DNA of 64,000 bases from Grammothele lineata (Eukaryota > Basidiomycota > Agaricomycetes > Polyporales > Polyporaceae): contig NDFF03000161.1 in assembly GCA_002150815.3 (NCBI GenBank), positions 1-64,000 on the forward strand, read 5' to 3'. This document shows, piece by piece, positions 36,319 to 48,209 of the stretch. Numbering within the stretch: the first letter of the stretch is position 1; each line of letters starts with the position of its first letter. The notes under the pieces were generated by a model that saw only the letters and a list, made by a program, of their open reading frames with translations, did no database searches and was not told the DNA's origin. Position numbers and translations under genes: made by a program.

Positions 36319-37280
36319 TTGCATGCCGGATGGTAGGCATCGGACCAGTCTGGGATCAACGGGATGATTTTTGAGAGTTATGAGAATGACAAACTCTTGA
36401 GTTTTACCTCGCATGAGGACTTCGATTAGTGGCAATACTGGGCTCAAATTCGACAGTGCCGTTACCACACCCATGCCGAACGATCAATGACACGAGAAGG
36501 CATTGACCCAATTTGACCGACACGGAATACTTAATCGACCGACACGAAGAGCGGCGAGAGGCTGTGAGTGCCAATGCGTTGCGCAGTAGATAGAGATGGA
36601 CGCCGCGGCGGTTATAACGTGCCAAGTCGAGGTACCGCAAGGGGCACACCGATATACCAACGTTGTACTCGTCAAATGCGTCTCAATCTCAGCTGCGAAT
36701 GTTACGTGGTATTGACCGTTGTGGGCTCGGTATGGGCTATTAATTCGTCAGAGCCAGAGGAAGCGCAATCTTCGTGCGAGGTTAGATGATAGATGGACAG
36801 TTCATCTTGTGCTTACAGGTCCCGTAGAATATACTGATCGACTCTCAGCGGTCTCTAATGGCAGCAAAAGAGTATGTGCTTCGTTAGGCAATCAAGTTAA
36901 TCAAGTCCAAGATACAGAGTGAAAAAAGCCTATCGAAAGTTGCCAAGCGGCTTGGAACACTCTCCTAGAATACTTACATACTTGATGCTCTCCAAGGTAA
37001 CCGGTCGTCAAGAGGTACGATTGTCCAAGAGTAAGTATTGCTTTCAACGCTCGCAATAACTTATCATTAAAGAAAAACAATGGTTGGTAACGAGAATCAT
37101 ACAAGATGTTGTTACAACCACAAGGCTACACTAAGAACAGTCCGGACAGGTAAGCATAGTACTACGCAGAAAGCGAGCAGGGTCAATCAATGTCGTCCAC
37201 GGGGAACAGACAAACCGAGCTCTCTACGCCGACATCATGGCGAGTACACCCAATATCACACCTCATCTCCTCCTCAGCCC
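36319..37280. other. Convergent intergenic region
   Basis: 962 bp between the small secreted protein (plus) and the membrane protein (minus). No supportable gene. Confidence 0.55.
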
Positions 37281-40200
37281 TCACACAGCAGCGCCCACTA
37301 CGTCCGCTCCCGCCGCGATGTGCCCAAGCTCAACCTTGATGCTGTCACGAGGGAACGCGACACGGCGTGAGGCCGACACGGAGCGCATCGAGGTCGTGCC
37401 TACACTCTTGACGCGCACGAGCTTGCTCTGCTCGGCCATCTGACGGCGGACGAGCGACGCGTGGCGCACGATCGCGCCCTCGGCGTCGGCCGCGCTCCCG
37501 CTCGACCCCGAGGCGGTGCTACCGCGCTCACCCGCTTGCTCGTCGCCCGTGAGGTCCGCCTCGTCGATCTCATTCAGCGCCGAGACGGGTACGTCTGCAG
37601 TGCGCGCACGCGGGTTGCGTGGTAGCGGAGGCCCGTAGCGCGGCGCGGACATCGGCGTCGGCAGCGAGCGCGCCGCAACCCGGTCGTCGTCTGTCGTCGT
37701 CCACGCCGAGTCGTCATCGTCGTCGACGACCTGCTCGATCTCGACGTCCTGCACGCCCTCGTCGACGAGCCCCTCCGTGCGGAGCGGCGCGGGCGGCTTG
37801 CGCTTGAACGATGGGCGACGCTCCGCCGCGATCGCTTCTGGGGACGGCATCGCGGGGACCGGCACGTCCTCCGGCATCGGCATAACGTCTCCGTCCTCCG
37901 GGACGACCTCGCGACTGAGCATGCTCCGGCGCGAAGGGCGCGAAGACGACGCGGCGCCCGAGCTCGACGTGTGGCGGGACGACTGCGAGCGCGTGCGCGG
38001 GATACCCGGGAACTGCATCGCGAGCGCATGCACCTCGCTCGCGGTCGTGCTCGCGCTCATCCCGCGCTCCGTGCGCATCGCGAACGCGAACGCGGGCGGG
38101 GGCGCCCCGATGCTCGCCGCGGCGCTCGCGCGTTGGAAGCCGGGGCCCATCGCCGACCCGGGGCTCTCCCAGCTCGTGATCGTGTCCGCAGGGGAGCGCG
38201 CGGCGTTGACGGTGCGGAAGGCGGAGGGCGCGTGCGAGGAGCCGCCCGTGGGGAAGGGGGCCTCCCCGTCTGGGTAGTAGTCCGAGGCGGGGCGAGAGAC
38301 GTCCGCGTACGCCTCTGTGGAGGTCACGGGCGAGCCGAAGCTGACCGCGCTGTCGGACGGGGAACCGATCGCGATGCCGGGTGCGCTAACGCTCCAGGGG
38401 CGGTCGTAGCTCGCGAAACTGCCCGGCCGGGTCGAAGGACTCTCGAGCGAGTCATTCGGCGGCCGTAAGGAGCCCACGGAGCTGATTGAAGGTGCCGATC
38501 GCATGGAGGCTGTCCGCGCAACGGACGTAGTGGGGAGTGGGGGAACGGGTGAACGAGCGTTGTATGCGGGAAGACGAGTGAACGAGGCAGAGATGTGCGA
38601 GGCGTGCATGGTATTGTTGGCAGTGAACGGCCGCCGTTGAGGGATCTCGGAGTTCAGCGCGGGCAGCGAGCGCGAACGTAAGATAGGGTCACGGAATGGG
38701 TCCTGGATGAGGTCGAGGAACTCCAGGTTCGAGAAGCGGCGGAGCTCGAGGATGGGGAGGCGGTCGTTGCGAATGTAGACAGTCACACGCGGGTGGGATG
38801 CACTCGGCATCTGTACCGGCGAGTCGGTCATTTCGATCTCTTGTCCGACCACTTCCCAGCTCTCCGTCTGCGAGGAAGGCATGTCGGAAATGCTGGCATC
38901 GCCGGCACTCCAAGAGTTGCGCTTTGTCGAGCCGAATGAAGACGTCGTGTCACGCCTGCTCTTCCGACTCATCGACACGCGCGACGCGAGCTGGAACGTG
39001 AGGCGCGAAACGCGTGACTTGCGCTGGTCCGCCGTGGCCGCAGCCGCAGCCTCAGAGCCAGGCTTGACGTAGTCGCGGCGCATCCAGGACGGGTCCCCGA
39101 GCTTGACGACGTTCGCGTACTTGTCGTCGAACGGGTTCGGCTCGCCGTGCTGCTTCTCGAAATCGTGCCCGCCGACGTGGCGGAAGGTGCTGAAGCGCGG
39201 GTTCTGGATCATCGCGCGGAGCACGCTCTTGCGCTTGCGCTGCGCCTCGCCGGGGGAGTAGAGCTTGAAGTCCTCGACGGTGTCGAGCCCCTTGACGAGC
39301 CCGATGATGAGGCACGCGCGCCCGAGCATGCGGAGCAGCCGCCGCGTGAGCGCGATTCCGAACCCGCCCTGCGCGAACCCGATGACGGTCTCGATCGCAC
39401 CGAGCTTGGCGCCTGCAACGATCCAGCCGAGGCCGCGGAAGAGGTGCGCCTCCATCTCCTTCTCGGTTTGGGTTGCGTCGAGCGTGCGCTGGTGTGAGAG
39501 AGCGCGGAGGAGGCGGTAGAACGCGACGACGAAGTTGATGGCCTGGTATACGGTGAGAAGGACGAGCGCCACGCTGCTGAGGAACATCTCCGTTCCCTCG
39601 TTGGAGAAACCGACGCCGAGTTGAAGAGGGACGCCGTTCGTTCCGCCGAAGCTGCCTGTAGTAAAAATGTCGGTAAAAATCTCTCCCTTGACAACGGAAG
39701 GGAGTACGCACGATATGTTATTCCAACAAAGGAGCCGAGCTCGTTCATGAGGATGATGAGTGGTATGAAGGCTAGAAGGATATATTTTGCGAGGATTTGG
39801 AATCTCAGAGGTAGAGAGGGGACGAGCTCCATCGCAGTGAGGAGATATAGAGCGAAGGCATAGAGGAAAAGAGGAATGAAGGATGCAACGCCTACGCAAT
39901 ACACTATCAGTTCACCCATATCAATGCATAGCGCATATACATACCGATGAAGATGTCGAGAGACCTGAACGAGTCCAGAGAGTGCCCGATGGTTGGGAGG
40001 GTGTGTGTGAGGAGGTCGAGGACGGCTAGGAAGAAGTAGACAAAGACCTCCGACGCAAGCAGGACATGTTTCCTGGAATAATCAGTTCAGTACACCGCTG
40101 CAAATGTGACGAAGACGCGGCCTGAAGGGGAAGAACGTGTCGTATGCCGCGATTCGATGAAACCTTCACTTCGCCGCGGGCCGCCCGCCGTCGACCGTCC

Positions 40201-40494
40201 TTCCCGTAATCCATCACCATCCACCGCCCATTTCATCCTCTGACCACTACTGTGTTCTTCGTCTCGCGACTCAACCTCCTCACTCACTCTCCCAAGCCCA
40301 CTGACTTCCACCACCCGCGGTCCCGCAAACTGGTTACACAATAGAGACGTCACTCACTTGTCGCGCTTGACCCACAACAACACTATCGCGAATATGATCT
40401 CGAGACCAGGCGGAAGGAGAAGAATGCCAGCTTCGAGCCTGGTGAGTGATTGACAGCGGAGGATGGGGGCGACCGAGAGGCAGATTTCGCCCAT
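37281..40494 (-). CDS. Predicted seven-helix membrane protein with long disordered tail
   Basis: Four exons in transcript order: 40358-40494, 39945-40072, 39712-39903, 37281-39655; 943 residues. The first about 275 residues hold six clear hydrophobic segments (near 22-42, 49-68, 89-112, 124-144, 177-198, 228-250) and a weaker seventh (about 251-272). The remaining about 670 residues are rich in Ser, Pro, Ala, Arg and acidic runs and look disordered and cytoplasmic. The order of helices plus tail recalls a G-protein-coupled receptor, but I see no family motif, so this is only architecture. The first-exon start is uncertain: the ATG at 40494 opens the frame, but a pyrimidine tract with an AG before residue 20 could be a splice acceptor for an earlier exon. 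The long last exon has no intron. Confidence 0.75.
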
Positions 40495-42036
40495 TTAACC
40501 GGATTGCACTGGCTGGGCTACTAGAAGTGGCGGGCAGCAAATATCATGTCCAGGAAGAGACCGAACCAGCAGGGACAGATGTACAGGGAGACCGGGGTGC
40601 CGCGCGTCAGGGAGGAAAAGAACGGAACGCAGACTGGCTGCGAGCAAAGTGGCGACGCCTGCACCGGAGAGAAGGGAAGGGGCGATGGTCGTAGAAGAGC
40701 GTGAGGGACACCCGGGAGAGGGCGATAGCGCTATAGTCGGCGTGAGGCCCAATATGGGACGGGGCCTCTGTTGCCCATCACCAGCGCTGCAGCGCGGGGC
40801 CAGCCCTGGGGCCACTCGCCAGACGACGGCACGACGATGGCAACAGGGCCGAGGCTGTCCGGACACTGTCCCATCGGAAGCCACCCTCCTTCGACTCGTC
40901 GTCCTGGAGATCCACACGACGCTTGCCAAATATGGTTCCGCGATCTGCACTCCTCCCGCTATCCAATCGCACAGTCTGCTGCGCGAGTTCAATATCCGGA
41001 TAAGCCCTCCACAGACTGCATGCCTCGACGTGCAGCAGGGTGGAGGCGTCCTGTGGATGGAAGGAGGCCAAGACAAGCCACCCCCGGACGTGAGAGTTTC
41101 GTGTCTTCCATCTGACGTCGAGCATTTACAGATTGCTACACCCTGATCCGCCCCTTGGCGGGATCACTTATGTTCATTTTGTCTTTGCTGAGAACTTCTC
41201 CATGGACGCCCTCAATTTCGCGCATTAAGAGCGACGCAGTCTATATAGAGGCCCGCAGAAGAACGCCCTTCGCCGAAGTTGTAAAGATGTTCCTTCACAA
41301 TACTAAGCGCAGTCAAGCATTGCTAGTCCCTTCGTTGAATTCTAAATGAACTTCGTCAGCCTCGGAACAGTCGTCGCTCCGAATTGCAGAAGCTTCGAAG
41401 CCTGCGTCATCCTCAAACACACATTCGAGCAATCATGCACTGCGGTGCATCACTCCATGTAAAGCCCATGGGCCATCTGAGCGTTGTCGTCATTCCGCTG
41501 CCCTCGGTTGATGTAACACTGAGCATGGACCGACTATATCTTCCACCAGCGTACAAAATATCACTCGACTAAACATGTCCTCGAGAGATTTCAGAGACTC
41601 AGGACCCATGATCCACACCGTCACACAATTGCAGACATGGCCGCGAGCCTTTCATACATGCACGCACGCACGCGCGAAGTAGAGTATATCGGCGAACAGC
41701 AGACGACCGCCATGGCTGCAAAGGCGCACGGCGAACGTAGAAGTTGACAAATGGGGGCTCTGCAGCTGTCAACAAAACATGATAACCGCTCTAACAAAGA
41801 TACCGGAGATACAGAGTACATAGTAGCAATCATGCCAAATGCATAGTGTACCATCCCATCATGAGTGTACGACGAGCATTAAGGCTGCGCCAAGATCGAT
41901 TGCCAGTGGGTCGGACGTGCCGCCACGGTGCGGGGACGTGTGAGCGCCTGAGTTGCCTCATTCGGAGGGCCATGACGCCATCGCATTGATTCCGGCGCGA
42001 GCACGGCGAGCCCACGCGGCTTCGAACGGCGGCACC
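40495..42036. other. Divergent intergenic region
   Basis: 1.54 kb between the membrane protein (minus) and the Tcd-like gene (plus). Long open frames at 40495-41146 on both strands lack domains. On the minus strand near 40500-40760 there is a hydrophobic stretch that might be an upstream exon of the membrane protein; I could not fit splice sites. Confidence 0.45.
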
Positions 42037-43881
42037 ATGCCTCTCGACCTCCAGTCCCACCGCGCCCAGCTCGTCCTCACCGCCCTCGGCGCGTCCGCCC
42101 TCACCGCCAGTCTCTTCGCCGGCTACCAGCAGTATTCGCGCCACAAGCGCCGCCAGCACCTCGCTCAGGACGTCGTCCGCTCCTTGGAAGAGGCCGCCGC
42201 GTCCAGCAGACGCAAGGGCAAACAAAATGCTGCCGGACATGACGGTCACGAGGAGGAGGAGATCCATCTGAATGGGATAACAAGTTCGAGAGAGCTACCA
42301 CTCGAGTACAGCGAGGAGCTGGTAAGAGAGCAACTCGCGCGCAACTATGCGTTCTTCGGCGAGGAGGGCATGGCGCGCGTCCGCCAGAGCACCGTCGTCA
42401 TCGTCGGTTGTGGCGGCGTGGGTAGTTGGGCAGCGGTCATGCTCGCGCGATCGTGCGTCTTCTTTTCTGCACTTCTCTTATGCGTTGAGCTGACGTGCAT
42501 GTACAGAGGCGTGAAGAAGCTACGCTTAGTCGACTTTGACCAGGTCACGCTCTCCTCGCTCAACAGACACGCTACGGCCGTCCTTGCGGACGTCGGCGTC
42601 CCCAAAGTCAAGTGCATTGAGCGCACGCTCAAGCAAATTTCGCGCGTGATTGAGGTCGACGCACGAATTGACATCTGGCGGAAGGAGTCTGGCGGGGACC
42701 TGCTGGAGGGCGCGGACTGGGTCATCGGTGCGCATACACGAAGTCTTCCCTTGGAGGACTCACGGTGTGTTAAATGGATTCTGAAGATGCTATTGACAAC
42801 ATCACCACCAAGGTCGATCTCCTAAAATACTGCCACGAGCACGATATCAAGGTGAGTGACCCTCTTTCCCTTCCCTTCTGCCATACACTTGTCCTCAAGC
42901 GCGTTCGCTTCCCAGGTCTTCTCCTCGATGGGCTCCGGAGCAAAATGCGACCCGACCCGGATCCAAATCAGCGACATCTCCTTCACCATGTACGACCCTC
43001 TCGCGCGCTCCGTGCGCCGCCGCCTCCGGCTCGAGGGCGTTGCCTCGGGTATCCCCGTCGTGTACTCGACCGAAGTCCCGGGCGAGGTCAAGCTTCTTCC
43101 GCTTCCCGAGGAGGAGTTCAAGAAGGGAAACGTGAAGGAACTTGGAGTGTTTGACGACTTCAGGGTGCGCATATTGCCTGTGCTGGGTGCGTCTCCATTC
43201 TGTTTTCCCATCGTCCCCAACCCCATCACTTTTGCTTGAACGGTGGTGTTTTTTCGACCGGTCGGGCGTTGGGAACTTGAGAGAACACGTGCTAACGCTT
43301 CGTCACGCAGGGCCCCTCCCGGCGATCTTCGGCCTGAACATCGCGACGTACATCGTCTGCGAGCTCGCGGGGAAGCCGATCACGAACCCGCTCCCCGTCA
43401 AGGGCCGCAAAAAGTTCAACGAGCGGCTTTATCGCGACCTCCACAAACGCGAGGAGAAGTTCCTCGGGCACCAGATCAAGTGCGTTCCCCCAACTTCTGC
43501 GTAGCCCTCTTTCTCGGTGGCGCTGACCGCACTCGTGCTCCCGCCCTCCTCCTGACACTGCTCACTGTTCGGATCTGGCTACACAGCAAGCTCCCGCTCG
43601 ACGACGACGATTGCGGCTTGCTCTTCGACGACATCCACCGCGGGCGCTCCGTGCGCCCTCCACACGCGGTGCCAGAGCGGCCCGCGCTCGTCCGCTGGGA
43701 CCCCGCGGCCCCACTCGCGCTCGGCAACTGCATCGCGCTCGAAGCCGCTGACGCGGACCGCCACGTGCAGGAGTGCCTGCTCGCGCGGAGGGCGCCGGAG
43801 GAGGTGTGGGAGAAGGAGATGGTGGAGGTTGTGAGGAGGAGACAGGAGGAGGTAAAGAGGGTGGTTGAGTGGGTGATGTAG
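42037..43881 (+). CDS. TCD1: tRNA threonylcarbamoyladenosine dehydratase (Tcd1/Tcd2-like, E1 superfamily)
   Basis: Six exons: 42037-42452, 42507-42727, 42787-42851, 42916-43186, 43311-43479, 43587-43881; 478 residues. It belongs to the ThiF/MoeB/E1 fold: nucleotide motif GCGGVG at residues 124-129, then LRLVDFDQVTLSSLNRHATA, DAIDNITTKVDLLKYC and SSMGSGAKCDPTRI. In yeast the two Tcd enzymes use ATP to cyclise t6A37 of ANN-decoding tRNAs to ct6A and sit on the mitochondrial outer membrane. An N-terminal hydrophobic segment (about residues 12-29) followed by Lys/Arg fits that anchor. Only one such gene is present here, so I cannot say which yeast paralogue it matches. It converges on VPS26 with 188 bp between stops. 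Confidence 0.88.
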
Positions 43882-44069
43882 ATGCGGTGGGGTAGAGCGG
43901 CATAGACCGAGCTTGCGTTGGGGACGCTGTAGATGGGATACTCACCACTCTTAATAAAACTTAGATCGGTGATGGTCGATGGAGCTTGCGAGGAAAACGC
44001 GCGGGGAAGAGCGTAGATGCCGGCACCATAAATCCAGTGAATAAACAATATTACAGTACATAGTCCACG

Positions 44070-45513
44070 TCAGTTCTGCAGGAACAATTAGTCGAGGTCC
44101 TACGCCAGACGAGCGATGGCTGCCACTCACTTCTGGTATCCGGAAGATGGTAATCTCCTGCAAGACCCCGCATACAGGTCAGCCGCCGCGAGAATGAACA
44201 AGCGAAGAAAGGAGACGAACCTGCTGCTTGAAGTACCGCCGGTTCTCCTCGTCGATGAGGACGAGGTTGAGGTAATATCGTGTGCTGAACTTCTTGTTCA
44301 CATCGCGAAAGGTCGGCGTAAGGTCGAAGCCGCCGAGGAAGAGTCGTATTGGGATCGTTTCGCCTGGGATATGGAATGACGTCAGTCGTCCGGAGATAAA
44401 AGCCGGTGGCAAGGCATGCGACGGGGTTGCAGAGAAGAGGGGAGGGGTTACACAAGGAACTCGTCTGGGAAGGAAGGAGGAACACGAAGAAACCATGACA
44501 TACCTCGTATAGGCGCACCATCCATGATCTCGAACTTCGTGATCGTCTCGCTCTCGTTGTACTGGTTTGGTGGCGAGCCCGTAGTCTCGCGGCGAATGAT
44601 AGAGAGTTCCATGTGCTTGATCTTGATGCGCACGAGCAGGAAGTAGATCTTGCCGACGATGACGTCTTTCAGGTGGTATCTGCGCGGAACGGCATAAGGT
44701 GAGGACGAAACGAAGCGAGGCAGGAGATGTGGATAAACGTGGGGTATATGGAGGCGGCACAGAGATGAAAACGCACTTGGACTTGTTGTACTCGAACTCA
44801 ATATGCAAACAATCCTCAATACCGACCTCCATCTTGATCGAGTTATTGCTGTCTGGTGGCATGCGGTACGAGTGCACCCATAGGTCCTTCTCCTTCACGA
44901 CATCCGCAATCCTCCGCGATATAGACACCTTGATGTAGTACCTAACATGAAGTCATAACACTATGAGTCGCAGCTAAGAGTAGGAAGGCGGGCCAGCTGC
45001 GCACCTGAGCTTGACGTTGATCCCCTGGTAGCTCTCAAACTGCTTCTCCACGTTCTTGAAGAGGAACTCGAACGTCTGTGCTTGTCGCATTTCCCCTGGT
45101 GCAGCCAATTCTTGTGATAATGACAAGAACTCATGATGATGCCCCCTGTCGTAGAACAGTTCTGAGGTGAGACGTAGTCAGCGCAATGTACATGATACTA
45201 GTGCGGGGTGTACACGCACCGATACTGCCGACAAACTCTACCTTGATACCCTCGTGCGCGAGCTTCTTGCCATCCCGGACGCGTACTGTTACCTGTATAT
45301 GCACAGTCAGCTCGCGCCCCTCGACAAGGATTCATGTCTGTGCCCCGACGCAGAACGCGGACATACCTGTCCAGAAACAGACTCGCCGTCGTAATATACG
45401 GGGCAAGAGATCATCTTCTCCTTCTCGCCCTTGATCTCAACCTTCTTGCGGTCATCCTCGCCGTCCAGCTTGACGTCGACGTCGACGGGGGATGCGAAGA
45501 AGTAAGCAGCCAT
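44070..45513 (-). CDS. VPS26: Retromer subunit Vps26
   Basis: Eight exons in transcript order: 45367-45513, 45220-45292, 45005-45161, 44777-44941, 44504-44679, 44221-44363, 44131-44157, 44070-44075; 297 residues, the normal length. The arrestin-like core is clear: KVEIKGEKEKMISCPVYYDG, DGKKLAHEGIKVEFVGSIE, FEFLFKNVEKQFESYQG, LRYYIKVSISRR, MELSIIRRETTG, PIRLFLGGFDLTPTFRDVN and LIDEENRRYFKQQEITIFR. Vps26 pairs with Vps35 and Vps29 to recycle cargo such as sorting receptors from endosomes to the Golgi. The last coding exon is only 6 nt (Asn plus stop). If that intron were retained, translation would run on into a non-conserved tail of about 45 residues, so the spliced end is preferred. Confidence 0.94.
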
Positions 45514-46169
45514 GGTGGGCCAGGACAGGGCTCTCGCGGCCGACTAAGCGTCCGCGCCGCAGTGAAGGCGCGCTCGCGTTCACGGGCGCTTGATGTGAGA
45601 CGCTCGCGTCACTGCGCGCGCCGGGGGCCACACCCACTTTCGAACGCGTTTCCTGACTCACTCCATTACGATCTCAAGTTGTTGGCACTTTAGTGGTTGT
45701 ACAGCAGCTACAACGGAGATGTTCTACTCACGACAATGCTGGTAACGCGTACCCGTTTGGGAGAAACCTAATTCCACCGTCTCCTAGGCCAGGCTCCTTC
45801 CACCGCTTTGGCCGGCGCCGGCCTGGGCTCGTATAGCATCTCCAGCCTCATTGTTCAACGCGCTCAAGTGTCACGCACAAGCAAGGCTGCAGTAAGGCTT
45901 TTGGCGGAGTGTAAATATTGTGGCCGACACTAGTGCAGCCTGTAAGTCCCTGATCTAGTCGAAATGTCGAGCGCTACTGACTTACCCTTTATGAACTGCA
46001 GTTTCCGAGTCGCTTTGGGCTGCCCACCCCGCCTTCCCTTGTCTCTCGCGCTTTACGCTCGCTATGGCATATGAATTAAAACCCCATCACAGTGTGGCAA
46101 CACACCTAGGACCACCTCTCTCTTCCCAACCACCTCGAGCCCACATCGCACCTCACAACCCCAGTAAAG
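45514..46169. promoter_or_regulatory. Divergent VPS26/zinc-finger promoter region
   Basis: 656 bp between two divergent starts. No other gene is supported. A TATA-like tatataaac at about 46189 lies inside the first exon of the zinc-finger model, which hints that its true start may be further downstream. Confidence 0.45.
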
Positions 46170-47513
46170 ATGTCATCCAACCGGTCCTATATAAACGCGC
46201 CCACTTCTCAGCCTGCTGGGCCACAGTGGACGTTTCCATCTCTAGTGTAAGCCATACTACTAGCACCACGAGATACATACTCATTTCCCCACCGTAGACC
46301 ACCTTGGTATCACCCTGATACTGTTCGGCAAGATGATGCTCCTCTCAATAAATCTTGTACGAAAGCAGCAACAGGCGTGGACACGCCACAGCCACACTAT
46401 TCAAACACACTGCTGGGCTGGCCGACGCGTTTTCCCGATGAGTGGCGTTACACGAACGCGCTTCAATTAGACCTCTACGGCACAGGGTAACTTGGTTATG
46501 GTCCATCGGTCTTCGTTCTTAGCTCGCTCACGTATCATGCTTTCAAGAACTTCAACGTATGACCCTCTCGTTAGCCAGTCATATCAGTCAAGCATCGCCA
46601 GGATGACGCCGACGGCTCCCCACAGCTTCAATCCGATGCTTTCCCAGTACCCACGTCAGACGCAGACTTCATACATACCCTCAGCGCATCAACGACCCCT
46701 CTATGCTTCTGGTCACGATTACGGTGCGGGTTTCCTGACGCGGGCGACATACGGAAGTATCAACGGGTTCGGTCAGCGGTATCCTGTTCATTCTCCGGAG
46801 ACCCGCGGGTTACCTCTGGCCTCACCACAGCGCCCCCAAGAAGCCCAGGCTTCACTACAACACTCTGATAAGGGGTGAGTGCACACTTGATTCCTCTCAA
46901 TGTTGCGTAGTCATCCCTAATCACTACTTGCAGCCTTGAGGACCTCCTACCTGCTGTCCCCATCTCCAAGCGAAAACGGACCCCAGAGTCCGACTATAAC
47001 TCGGACTCTCAGCCTGCTCCAAAGAGACGCGTCATAAAGTCAGCCATCCAGACACCAGCCGTCTCAAAGGAATCACGTGAAACCACCGAGCCTCTACCTG
47101 ATCTTCACCTCCGCACTCCCTCTCCCACCCCCTCCGACGCTTCTTCTTTCGACGAAGAGGAGCCCGTCTTCTGCGGCACCGAAAACCCCTCTGAGTGCCC
47201 CTTTTGCGGCATCGAGCTCCTCCCTACAGACGGCGCCTGGCGGCAACACTTCAAAACGATGCACCACACGCAGCTCTGCGTCGATGGTCCCGACTGCACG
47301 CATATCAGCCACGGCAACGTCTGCGCGGCCAAGTGCCCGCATCCCCGGGGGCATGGCAAGCGTCGGTGCGGGGTCAAGGGCCTGACGATCGACAGTATTG
47401 GTCGGCATTGGCTGAACTTGCACGTGAAGGTGAAGTGGGCGTGCCCGTTTTGTGGGAAGACGAGGAGCTGGCGCAAGTCGGCGTGCAAGAGGCACATGGA
47501 TGCAGATCATTGA
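46170..47513 (+). CDS. C2H2-type zinc-finger protein
   Basis: Four exons: 46170-46246, 46298-46486, 46575-46874, 46934-47513; 381 residues. The N-terminal half is rich in Pro, Ser, Tyr and Gln and looks disordered. A basic KRKRTPESDYNSD and PKRRVIK stretch could be a nuclear signal. The C-terminus has two fingers: CPFCGIELL with HFKTMHH, and CPFCGKTRSW with Cys359, Cys362, His376 and His381 at the very end. Between them lies a Cys/His-rich segment (CVDGPDC, CAAKCPHPRGHGKRRC) that could bind further zinc. Probably a nuclear nucleic-acid binding protein. Exons 2-4 are firm; exon 1 and the 88-bp second intron are less so, because an alternative acceptor at about 46522 breaks frame. Confidence 0.68.
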
Positions 47514-48209
47514 GGAAGCACGGGAGGCAGAGCGGCGGGATGCGAGCTTATCACGGATGAAACCCAATGCTTGACTGAGGGGAGCCGCGTGTGTCAAGGC
47601 GGCGTCGCTGTTCATATTTCGTTCCGAATCTGTTTGTTACAGTCATAGCTTGTATCATTATTGGTGCATATTTCTCTTTGATCTCTCATAAAGCCTCTGC
47701 ATCCACATTCTGACTGTGTAAGTAGACGATATGCGGCACCTACGGCCCAGGAGCAAGAGTGGCTTACAAAGCCGCAAGAATCAGAGTACTTATCATTTTG
47801 TATGGGTGATTAGACTGGCCATACAAGAGACTGTTGATAGCCCTTGTAACGTCTTCTATTGAGATATTGAGGCGCTTGAAGCTTATTCTCGTCTTCTATT
47901 GAGATATTGAGGCGCTTGAAGCTTATTACAACTCGTCATTTATGAAGGTGCCTGCCCTAAACCTGGCCCATAACGGGCCATACAAGAGACTGTTGATAGC
48001 CCTTGTAACGTCTTCTATTGAGATATTGAGGCGCTTGAAGCTTATTACAACTCGTCATTTATGAAGGTGCCTGCCCTAAACCTGGCCCATAACGGGCCAA
48101 TTTGATGATCACGAAAGAGGCTTGCACTTCAAAACTCTGCTCCAGCCCCGGTCCCGCACGACCCTCGCATAGACACACGCCTCTCTCTATCTTCCATGTC
48201 ACCCTCGCG
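47514..48209. other. Intergenic with tandem repeat
   Basis: 696 bp between the zinc-finger and SANT genes. Its main content is the nested direct repeat at 47817-48094. No coding sequence seen. Confidence 0.6.
47817..48094. repeat. Nested tandem direct repeat
   Basis: Copy A (47817-47975, 159 bp) is followed directly by copy B (47976-48094, 119 bp). Apart from one insertion they look identical by eye. The 40-bp size difference is an internal duplication in copy A: the 37-bp stretch at 47851-47887 recurs at 47891-47927, and occurs once in copy B at 48010. Near-identity means the duplications are recent or kept uniform. Confidence 0.92.

Noticed and set aside
37574..39711. Arg/Ala-rich frames on both strands within the membrane-protein gene
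   Set aside because: Frame shadows of its long last exon; composition is that of shifted GC-rich codons.
40495..41146. Open frames of 165 and 193 codons
   Set aside because: No family features. A hydrophobic stretch on the minus strand could be an upstream exon of the membrane protein, but no splice sites joined it in frame.
44076..44130. Read-through C-terminus of VPS26 via ITIFRIPEVSG
   Set aside because: A canonical gtgagt...cag intron removes it and leaves the short ending expected for the family.
46487..46522. 36-bp intron in the zinc-finger gene using the first AG
   Set aside because: Too short, and the resulting frame hits a stop; the acceptor at 46574 keeps the frame open to the fingers.
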